DNA of 64,000 nucleotides, taken from NCBI RefSeq assembly GCF_030272615.1, contig NC_081415.1, positions 598,985,335 through 599,049,334 on the forward strand. The letters are read 5' to 3'. Below are positions 52,860 through 62,724 of the stretch, piece by piece. A program made the position numbers and the translations under genes. The notes beneath the pieces were generated by a model. It did not search any database, was not told where the DNA came from, and saw nothing but the letters and a program-made list of their open reading frames with translations. Within the stretch, counting starts at the first letter, position 1, and each line of letters begins with the position of its first letter. The stretch is from Cryptomeria japonica (taxonomy: Eukaryota; Streptophyta; Pinopsida; Cupressales; Cupressaceae).

Positions 52860-54690
52860 GGACCCATCACACCACCACTGCTATGCATCCTCTGAGACTG
52901 CTTTGATCTCTCCCAACGCATCTATGAATAACTCAATTCCCACCGAATAGATGGCACCTCCTACTCATACAAGCCTTGCCAGTAATCAACCTCTGCACCT
53001 GCTCTCCGCAACTCTCTCACCAGGGAATCAGTCAATGACCCATGTCCTTGTACTCCCTCCAAGGTCCATACTCTCTCTTGTAACTGGATCACCCTGTCAA
53101 TGACCTGATCTCTCTCCCATAGCACTACAGTTAGCTCTGACTCTTGTACAAATATTTGCACATCTCTAGCTACCACCTCCACCTCCATATCCTCGAGCCG
53201 CATCTATAGAACTAATATCATATGATCCCACAGATCTCCTCCAGTAGCTCCCTCCCCTATATCCATAGGCTCCCTCTCTAGTGGCTCCCTCCCCTGTATC
53301 CATAGGTGCATGTCCCTCCCCTGCATCCCTACCACCTAATCTCATGCCTTCCTGCATCAAAGGTCCCTGTGGTAGCCGCAAAGGCTTCCCACCTCTCCCT
53401 CTCCACTATAACCATCCACCACCCCCACCTCCACCTTCGAATCCACCACCTCTTCCAAATCCTCCTCCTCCTCCTCCATCACCTCCTCCTCCATCCCCAC
53501 CACCTCCATCCCCTCTCCCTCGTCCAACTACGTGACCTCCTCTCCTCCTTCATCTTTGTCTCCTCTCCTCCTCGAAGGATGGAATAGGCTCTGCTAGATC
53601 TGATATCTGAGGAATCGGATGTGCCGCAATGTATTGTGTGTACTCCTCAGTGACCCCTGAATCTACAATCCCTAGCCTCATCTATCAGGGTCTCACCTGT
53701 AGCGTGTGAAACTCTGCCAAAGCCTGATCATAAGGTAAAACTGGCCCCCACTGGAACCTCTCTCGAACCACCCGTGCATACTCTCCAGATCCACTAGGCA
53801 GTCCCTGCCTCCGTCCAAACTGTCTCAGCACTCTCCCAGGTACCTTTCTCTCCATATTGTAGGCTATCCTACCAATGAGGTATCATGTCATAAACACATA
53901 TGGGAAGGCCTCTACATCATCCTCCCAGGGCTCGCACTCAATATACGACCTCCAAATCACTGTATCTAAATCGTCCAGTGCCCGCTGCCACCACTCTAAC
54001 TTCCCCAGCTGGGGCTGACTCATCATACCACCATACATATATACATAGGGCTAGTCTACTGCCCTAAATCTCAGACTCACCAGTTGAGTCATAGGAAGGT
54101 GCTCCCATGCCTAAATATGAAGAAGAGTGATCCCCACTCCCAATGAGCTCACCTCTCGGTATACTACCTCATGTAGCTCCTGATATAAGTGTGATAGCAC
54201 GCACGGTCCCCATGTAAAGTGAGTCCCCTTTGTCATCATCTGCTCTATAAACTGGCCCCAACCAATGACCAGTCAATGCGATCATCAATCTGGGCATAGC
54301 ATTCCCCCAACAATCCCTGATAACACAGATAGTAATGGCTCATACAAGGCAGCTATATCCTCCCATGCTACTGAACCATCATTAATAAATACATCCTCAT
54401 CAAAAAATCTTTGTACTGTTGTTGTCCCCCAAGCTTGATCATACGTCACTAGCTCTCCTCGAATGGGAATGTGTAGGATGTGCCATGCATCCTCCAGTGT
54501 AACTGTCATCTCCCCTATGCTAAGTGAAACGTGCATGTCTCACTATGCCACCACTCTGCCAATATTGTGATCAAACCGTGATTTGTCCGAATCACGAGCA
54601 TATACATAACATCGTATAGGCCTATCGCTACACTGCAATCAACCTCAGCCTCTGTCAATCGATCACGTAGCACCTATGTGGCTGGATGCC
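52860..54690 (-). pseudogene. Gypsy-2 antisense ORF: plant mobile domain (PMD) protein with coiled-coil tail
   Basis: On the minus strand from about 54690: GLITILAEWWHSETCTFHL, a frame change, then SLSIGEMTVTLEDAWHILHI and GELVTYDQAWG (N-terminal PMD). Fragments of the C-terminal PMD follow with many stops and shifts. A Gly/Glu-rich part opposite 53281-53587 leads to an open coiled-coil tail (52961-53203: MRLEDMEVEVV, ERDQVIDRVIQLQERV, EVDYWQGLYE). The order matches the Gypsy-1 antisense gene but the sequence is well diverged, so the capture predates the split of the two families. It is more decayed than the Gypsy-1 copy. Confidence 0.75.
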
Positions 54691-54989
54691 TCTCCCGCAT
54701 CTGTAAGACGCGAAGGTCCTCCTACACATGTGCATCAATCATCATCATCAGTTGTTTTATTTCAAAATTTCTTAAATTTAAACCTATACTATCAACAGAT
54801 ACTTTTATCAAGTATCTTAGGGTCTCAACAGGTAAGCAATTATGGCACACCTAGACTACAACAAATATTTATCCTAATGGCCTAAGTCTCAACAGGGATA
54901 CTATGGTTCAAAATAACTCCCATCTCCATTCATTCATCATTGGCATCGGGAGATTTTCTTTCAACACACTGGGGCATCTATTTTCCTAA
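54691..54989 (+). other. Gypsy-2 region upstream of the antisense gene, no gene seen
   Basis: Would contain the promoter and leader of the antisense PMD gene. The large tandem repeat found here in Gypsy-1 (28230-29110) is absent. Confidence 0.35.
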
Positions 54990-55285
54990 CAATAGTGCTA
55001 CTTTGCAAACAATAGTGCTAATATGCTGACAACCGCACTAAACCAACTACACAGTAGCGCTAAACCAACAATAACGCTACAACAACTATACAATAGTGCC
55101 ACATAAAAAAAAAAGCGCTACAAGCCATGCTCAATACCACTAAACATACAAAAGTGCTAAATCAACTATGCAATAGCGCTACACTTTGCAAATGCGCTAA
55201 AACCACTATGCAATAGCGCTATAGCAGCACAATAGTGCTAATTAAATTGACAACAATGTCAAAACATAGTTTTAGCGCTATTGTT
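54990..55285 (-). repeat. Gypsy-2 AGCGC motif block C, inverted, near the PPT
   Basis: About 14 copies of CAATAGCGCTAAACC and decayed forms (aatagtgcta, aaaagcgctac, ccgcactaaacc) in about 300 bp. They are the reverse complement of the TTAGCGCTATTG motifs in the 5' leader of the same element. About 550 bp before the right LTR, as in Gypsy-1. Confidence 0.78.
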
Positions 55286-55830
55286 TTGACTCAACTTGGA
55301 CAAGCTAAAAAACCTATCAAAAATGCATAAAAATCAAAATTTCAAATTCACATACCGCTGGTTCGTAGTCATCTTGCCGCTGGAATCGATGAACTCACTC
55401 TAGCCAATGATCTGCTATCGATACTGGCATCCCGACTACTACTTGCTCTTTCAAAATGGTCACTATCAAAGCTCAGAAATCACTAGGGAGACGATTGCAA
55501 ATGACCTTGTTTTTACCCCTTCACCCCCATATATACCCTTCGTAGTAACCCTAATTTTACCCCGCTCACCGCAATAGTTCCCGTGAACTTCAAGAGCCTC
55601 CCATTTCTCCATTTTATCTTCGATTTCTTCTATTTTTTCACCAGTATTGCTAAATTATTCTCTTCTACCACCCCACCAATTTTCATTCTTTTTCGAGAGA
55701 TCGCCCGATTTTTTGAAATTTTCAGTCCATCTCTCGAGGGGGCATACCAGCCATTAAATTAACATTTTATGGGGCATATTTATTCACACCTATTTTTCTT
55801 TCTTTGAAACAATGCAATAAACCGCACCAT
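55286..55830 (+). other. Gypsy-2 3' untranslated region, no gene seen
   Basis: Non-coding stretch leading to the PPT; nothing recognised. Confidence 0.4.
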
Positions 55831-55846
55831 CTCAAAGAGGGGCAAA
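55831..55846 (+). other. Gypsy-2 polypurine tract
   Basis: CTCAAAGAGGGGCAAA directly before the right LTR; core identical to the Gypsy-1 PPT. Confidence 0.85.
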
Positions 55847-57352
55847 TGTAGTCACATAAATCTATCTAGTTTAATTAAATGAATATTTGTTATTTATTTG
55901 ATTAAAAAACCCACTAACCAATAGTTAATTCAATTAACATTTAATTAATTCATCCTCAAACATTCTCCTATTAATTAAATAAATTATTCAATTTATTTTA
56001 ATTAATTCATTAAACTAAATTCACAATCAATTAAATGAATAAACCCTATTTATTTAATTTAATCCCCTTTCCTCTTTTAAATAAATTAAATAAAATATTT
56101 ATTTAAATCATTAAATCCGCCCCCCACTTGCATTCTCCTAAAAATGCAACCTGCACCTATTTGTTGAAATAAATGAATTTTATTTTAATAAAAATCTTAT
56201 TTTCCGTCACCCACCAAACCCACTTGCAATCCTAATCCCCTTCTAGATTCTTCTAAACCCCTTCCTAATTAGCCTAATCCATCCCCTAATTATTGTCACA
56301 TTCCTAAGCAACTTCGAGTCACTTCTCAAAGACTCCAAACTCTTTGAAAAGCATTTAATGCTTTATGTGTCCAACAAGCTAACCTCTAAAGTCTTCCAAA
56401 CCACTAATGGCTCTAACATGACCATTTATGGTTAAATCCACTTGCACCCATGGTTAGGGACTTTGACCCCTAACTCAACCCTCACGTGACCAATGTGTCT
56501 TCTCAAGCATTTATTGCTTTGACCATGGTTATCCTCACTAACTCTTGCACAAGAGTTTATCCATTGGATAAAAGCATTATTCTTTAAATAATGAATTTAT
56601 TTACTCAACTCAACATTAACCTTACCTCCCAAGTTAACCCTCAGGTCATGTCAAGAATTTAATGCTTCTTCCCTCTCCTCTCAACCCATCTCATGTTGAC
56701 ACTTGTCATCTTGGGATTGGGTTGAAAGCCCTCACATGGATTGAATATCATTCAATCCTGACCCTTGTTGAGATTACTCAATCTCAACCCTCCATTGCTC
56801 CATTTTTCCTACAAATAGAGCTCACATTCCTCATTTTCAAATCCTGAAGCATTCTCAAGCATTTAGCATTCTTAGCCTTGATCCTGAAAACTTGTATGCA
56901 TTTACATTATAGTCATTTTTAGAGAGAGCATTTAGTATAAATCAATCATATTCACTCTTTTGATTTAAAATCAACACTAGCTAATTAGATAATCTCTTAT
57001 TTTAGCTTTTGTTCACACTTGCATAGCATTAGATTAATCATTTTTCAATCTTGAACCTCGATAAGGCATACATAGTGCAAAAAGCTACTGAGAGCTACAC
57101 TTATTTGGAACTTGGATATGAAAGGAACAAGGGAGGAGGAGCTACAAGCATGGTGGAAGGCATTTGGAGATGTCTTCTTGCATTTATTTTCATAGTTAAA
57201 TGCTTCATTATGTTTTTAGTGTCTCTCTTGGTATGCCTACTTAGATTAGTCTTTGGTTGATTAACACTAACATTTCTCTTTCTTTCTTGTGCTTCTTATG
57301 TGTTATACGACCACAAGTTTTTGTCTAACATATCCCATTTTGCAGAGCATCA
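55847..57352 (+). repeat. Gypsy-2 3' LTR (1506 bp)
   Basis: Aligns with the left LTR apart from a 45-bp AT-rich segment (about 55917-55962) missing on the left. TATA box decayed to tacaaatag (56810). Contains the same hairpins, including a perfect one at 56768-56787. Ends GAGCATCA, then TSD ggtat. Confidence 0.93.
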
Positions 57353-57539
57353 GGTATGATCTAGGATTGTCTTCTAGTATGTATCAGACCCTGTGGGAAA
57401 AGTTGGGATCACCAATATTCAGGATGGATGGCTCATTTGTGCTGGATTGCAAAATTTCAATTATTGGCATAAGTAATCTCGATGAAATGGCATTGGCAAG
57501 CAAAATAAAGGATTATTGACATGTCTTATACCAATGAAA

Positions 57540-58560
57540 CAAAAGGCGGATGCATTGGAGCGCTTAAAAAATACTCAGCATGGTGCGATCTCTTGAAAAA
57601 GTCATACCATCGGGATAGCTTGTTTCGATGAAGCAGAAGGCGGTTGTTTTCTATCGACTTATCAGCAAAATGTAGAAATTGTTATACCGATAACCTATGA
57701 AGCCATCGATGTAACTTGTGACGATAAGGCAAATTGGATCATGGACTTATAGTATCGGGAGATCAGAAGTAATGAGAAAAGTCTATCCTGATACCCGATG
57801 ACTGAAGGGAACCGAAGGCGGGCCCATCGAAAAAAAGGACCATATTGGAGTAGTCCAAAAATGGTTAGGGCGATCCCCAATGAATTGAATAATCAGAGGG
57901 TGGAACTATTGGTATTACCTATACCGATAAAATAGACTCGGAGGTATAAAGCGTAAAGGTGCATCGGAGACTTATTGGGACTTCAGGAGGAATAGAAAAA
58001 GGCTATTCTGACCCCCAATGAAGATAGAAGCACCTGCAAGGATATCGATGTAAACTATACCGATAAAGTAAACATTAAGTGAGGACTCATCAGGACATCG
58101 GAAGAAGAAATTTTATGCTATGCCGAGTCCTGATAGGATTGTTAAGGCGGACGGTGAGTTGCTAGGAGTTCTTCAGGGTGAGTTATGTCGATAACGCGGG
58201 GGACTTAGTCAGAATGTGGATTGGTATATTGAGATCATCGAGCATCGGAGGGACATAAAATGAAATATGCCGATACTCGATGGGATAAGTAAAAGAAAAT
58301 CGAAGGTGAAGGCATCGAGGAAAGTTATGCCGATGGAGCAATAAAACAAAAATCATAGCCAAAACTGAAGGAGTGCTCATCGGGATAAAGTGAACCATCG
58401 GGATAAGAGAAAAATTGCTATCTTGAGACCCGATAAGTTGTTCAGGATAGCTTGTGTCGATTAGAAGGTGAAAAGCGATAAAGTCATAACAAACGGCGCC
58501 AAACAATTGAATCATCGGGAAAAGTCTCACTGATTAGCCATTGGAGGTCCTGATGTGAAA
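57540..58560 (+). repeat. Gypsy-3 CGAT-rich motif block
   Basis: Nearly thirty CGAT/ATCG words in about 1 kb, mainly as tatACCGATAA, CATCGGGATA, CCCGATGA and CATCGGAG, together with repeated gaaggcgg. Both orientations are mixed, no fixed period, no open frame of note. Striking because CpG is rare elsewhere in the window. Confidence 0.65.
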
Positions 58561-58906
58561 AAATGACATAATGGCTTCAATTAAATGCATCTATTGAGTA
58601 GGTTCATCGCCACACAAAGAAAATCCATCAAGATTGTGGTAATTAAGTAGAAGATTGGACTCCCTGGGATATATAATCAGTGTTGCATAACAGCATTTCG
58701 CACAGAGCTATTGCAAAAATATATTGGGTGTCTATTGAGAAATAGTCTGAGCTATTGGGCATAGAGTAAAGAAATTTACAGAGATGGAAGGGTCAAGCTC
58801 AAAAGAGAAGTGAAAGGTTGTTGAAGTATCCAGTACCACGATGAAAAAATCCAAGGGTGAAGTTAGTGAGGCTTGAATAAAATTAAACCAAGATATGATA
58901 GATTAG
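58561..58906 (+). other. Gypsy-3 spacer before ORF A
   Basis: No repeat or gene recognised. A short charged frame just upstream of 58907 (KKSKGEVSEA) may be part of ORF A. Confidence 0.35.
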
Positions 58907-61675
58907 ATGGGCTCTCTAGGAGCTAGGTCACGCAGAGCTAAGGTGAATTTGCCTATTCACGACCAGCTAGAGGACAGATATAGAGAGATTGGAGATGTAC
59001 TCAAAATAGTGCGTGGGCACGAGTTGTTTCTTTTTCATTACCTCCGCAAGGATGAGCCTATGCCAATTTCAAACCCATGGAATACCAATTTAGGTAAACT
59101 TGTGGTACCTAATGTCTTTGTAAATATTGACTAATTGAAGCTCCTGGTAATACATTATGATGCAAACAAATGTTGCTTGATGGGACTACTTTTGTTCTCT
59201 TTGCAGTAGCTACAATTCAGGAAGTTATTGCAGTGGATTTGGAGGACAATGTGCCTTTATCATTTGTGGATTTGGAAGAGGAATATAGAAAAATGGATAC
59301 TGCATATCAAGGTTGGAACCTTGCTATCCACAAAGCGGACAGGGGGAGGCTAATAGAGGAAGATGGTCCTCCTTATGATATGACTATTTTCAAGAAGTAT
59401 TTATTGTATACATATATGGCTTGTGGCCAGGTGGGAGGAGTTGAAGCTCCTGATGTGGAAAGCATAGGACTGTTGGTTTTAGCAGCAGATATCTAGAAAC
59501 ATGAGCCTAGATATTTTGATTTTGCTTCATACTTGGTGGACATACTGCATGAAGGCTTCATGAACTTGAAAGATAATCCAGACAAGCATTTCAAGCATTA
59601 TTCGCTATTAATGCATATTATTTTATTTTATGGGAGATTCAGGGGATTATGGTTAGAGGGTTTGAATGTAAATACAGTAGGGAATAATGGACAAGATCAA
59701 CTAGTGCAGTTGTGGGTTTCTTTCTGGGATTACAGATATGTGAATTCTCATTACCTCAAATTTGAGGAATTATTTGTTAAGCCAATTTTCTTGCTCTTTG
59801 ATGAGCCTCTGCAAGGATCATTTTTTGAGGATGTCAAGAAGTTTCTTAGGCCTCACGAGCACAAAAATCCAAAGGCTAATCACAATTGGGGTGATTGGTA
59901 CTCATGCCAAAACTTCACTTTTGTTCGATGCTATGGATTTGAGGGTTATCCCTATGTGTTACCAAAGCTTGCACCAGACGGGATTGCATTTTTGGAAATT
60001 GTAAGGCAATTAAGTGTCTCTAATGCCAAGCATTTTGGGGGTGCACACAAGCAAGCCTTCCTCCTTGGTATACTTCATTTCCAGGATTTTAAAGTTGTAT
60101 CTACCAGAGCATATGAAGTTATTGAAAGGAAGCTGGTGAATGAATACAACCTGTTACAACACATCTCTAGAACACATTATGATCCTGAGGGTTACATCCA
60201 TACAAGAAGGAAGAGGTAAGAGTTGGGAGATTATTTTCATCGGGAGGATGAATTTGAAGACATGTGTAGAAATAATGAGGTGGAAGAACTGGCGGATGTT
60301 ATGGAGACCTTGGAGAAGAAACTAGAGGAGAGAAGGCAGAGAGTAGAAAACATGGAGGAAGAACCAGCCCAAAGTGATTCAAGGGAGAACAAAGTAGTTT
60401 CCAAGCTCTGAGTACCTAAGAAAGAAAAGGATCCAGAAGCACATGATAAGCTCATCATCACACTGAAGGTAGAAACAGATGAAAGAATGACAGAGCATGT
60501 TTCTTTTGTATCAGATGATCAATTCATAAAGTCTAAGGAATTCAAATCATTCATGTACCATTTCAAGGGTAATAAATTAAGGGAGGTAGTGCCAAATATT
60601 ACCACTGAGAATGAGGTAGAAATGAAGAAGAGGTTGAAGGAAGATATCAATACGGAAGTTGAGACTATGACCCCACAAAAGGGGAGGCAACTACTAGTAG
60701 AGGCTGGAATAACTATGTTTCTAGGTTGGGACCTGAGTGCCTCATTTATCTTTGATTCTTTGCTGCACTCAAACAATAAGGACATGAAATTGAATATCCA
60801 AGGAGTAAAAGATTGGATCAAGGTACGATCCAAATGAGGAATAAATGTTGTTGTGGACCTTATACCCTCCCAATAAAAGGCTAAAAATCATAGATGTGGA
60901 TAAATCTTTTGGTCACATGATGACCCTGAAAGTTGGAGAGGTAGATCCTGTGGTCACGCCTGACACAGGTATTAATATTTCAAAATTAAACAAGGCCCAA
61001 ATGAAACATGAGATAGCAGAGAAGAATAAATATAAGGCCTTATATAAAGAAACCCTTAAGAGGAGTGGGCATCCGATCCCTCAAATTGCTGATTTAGGAG
61101 GTCAATGGAAGAAGAAATTTGAAAAATTAGCTTATGAGCATACTAAGTTGAAGAGGGAGATGAAGAGAATCAGGGTTGACACTGCTTGTGTTTTGCTGAG
61201 TAAAAGATATGACAATATGGAGAAGGTGTTGGACGAGTTCTGGGAAGTATATCAGAGGAACATGGACAATATGGTTTCAAATAGTAGAATTTGAGATAGA
61301 CTTAACCTGTTGCTACAGAATGCATTGAACAGGGAAAAAGTAAAGAAGAAGGTTCAGGGTTTGCTCGTCACACATGATGAATTCACAAAGGAATTGAAAT
61401 TTGAATTCGACAAGTGCTAGCAAATTGTTCAGCGTGGGGTTCCCTATTTGGTAGACGATGTAGGGGTAGTTAAAGATACGACCATATGGCTTTCCGAGTG
61501 TAAGTCTTTACTTAGTGCAGCCCAAGCCATTACCAAAATAGATATCCTTGATATGAATGACACGGCTGACCAATTCGATAACTTTTACACGATCGAGAAT
61601 GTAGCCAGGGATGTGATCTTATTCTCAATATACTATTATAATCATTTTCATTTCTTTTCAAAGGCATTTACTTAA
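58907..61675 (+). pseudogene. Gypsy-3 ORF A: long decayed protein of unknown function after integrase
   Basis: Coding homology is self-evident from long open stretches: 58907-59134, then after a frameshift one frame from 59170 to 60837 with only four stops, then another frame 60845-61675 with two. Total about 900 residues. The central part (59533-60219) is rich in aromatic residues, with LLMHIILFYGRFRGLWLEG, LWVSFWDYRYVNSHYLKFEE and HNWGDWYSCQNFTF. The following part is highly charged and helix-like (VMETLEKKLEERRQRVEN). The last part is basic. I see no signal peptide, no clear membrane segment and recognise no family. It occupies the place of the env-like ORF in Athila elements, but I see nothing envelope-like. 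Confidence 0.6.
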
Positions 61676-62724
61676 AGCACATAATAAAGCATAATTCCAG
61701 AAAAACAATTTGCCAGTTTTTGTAATTTACTGAAAGGCTTAAATCCACTTTAAACAATCTCTTTTGTGCTTGAGAGGAAGAGGTATACCCACCTAGGTTT
61801 AGTGGAGCCTTAAGTGCAGAGGGATTTGGTCTTCGACCATCCCTGTTCATTGACCAAGGATAATTGGATTAGTTGAGGATTTGGCAAACCCTTAAGTTTT
61901 CCAATCTGTGGTTTTGGGAACCAACAATGTCTACGTGAAAACCATTTCTTCTATCTTCCACAATCCATCCACCTCATATTCTATCTTTTCTTTACCAATC
62001 GTACCCATATTTCTCAATCTCTTTCGATCAGTTTTTATGTCACACACATATTAGACATCACATCACCAATGACACTCATTATTTGATATGCTTCCACACC
62101 TCAGGTATATGTGCACATATATTTGTGATTATTACTATTATTCGCATTTCATTCCAACTATTTCATATTATTATTTGTTTGTTTTAATCTCATTTTTAAG
62201 CATTGTCTTTTAATTATTATCCCCTCCCATGTGTGGACACATGTAAAAATTTTGGTTGGGGGAGGGGTTATTATGTGCAAAAAGGCTTTATAAAGACATG
62301 CAAAAATTTGCACATTGCTTGCAAAAAGTATTTTTCTTTTATGGACTATGACATAACATCCTAAGATTAAAGTCATGTTTCCTTGCAAATTATTCTTCAC
62401 ACCACCCTATTATCTTAAGCTCATATGTGTGGCAAAATAGGTGTTATAATTAACTCTGTATAATGTAAAGGTTGTGGGTAGTAAGGTAAAGAATTAATAA
62501 GCTTACTATTTTCTTTTTCATACAAAAAGAATTTGGTGGGGAACAACTTTAGTGAGTAAGGAAGTTCCTTTCTTTTGAGAAGGCTTAGAATTGTAGAAAA
62601 GGGAGGACCACCCATTAGGAATGAACCTATAGATCATGAACTCCTTCTTTCAGATGGTGAGTGTGAACCTATGTTTTGAGAAAGTGGGTGGCTAGATTAT
62701 TTTCTCAAGCTTCAAAGTTTTGAC
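61676..62724 (+). other. Gypsy-3 spacer with purine tract
   Basis: About 1 kb without a recognisable gene. It contains a G-rich purine tract, ggttgggggaggggtta at 62253-62269, followed at 62275 by TGTGCAAAAAGG, which could be a PPT and LTR start; a partner LTR is not available in the window to test it. Confidence 0.4.

Larger units (their letters stand above)
41217..57352 (+). mobile_element. Gypsy-2: large Tat-like element (16.1 kb), integrase core deleted
   Basis: Exact ends: TSD ggtat, LTRs of 1461 and 1506 bp (difference is mostly one 45-bp indel near the start), PBS and PPT in place. The plan is the same as Gypsy-1, but sequences are clearly diverged and the LTRs are a different family. 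Gag to the second RNase H lies in a single reading frame interrupted only by stops. Most of integrase is deleted at about 50165. It is inserted downstream of the integrase of Gypsy-3. Confidence 0.93.

Noticed and set aside
53281-53587. Proline- and His-rich open frames on the + strand
   Set aside because: Same situation opposite the Gypsy-2 PMD gene.
58183-58530. 115-codon minus-strand open frame in the CGAT block
   Set aside because: No recognisable domain; overlaps the motif block and lacks support from composition.
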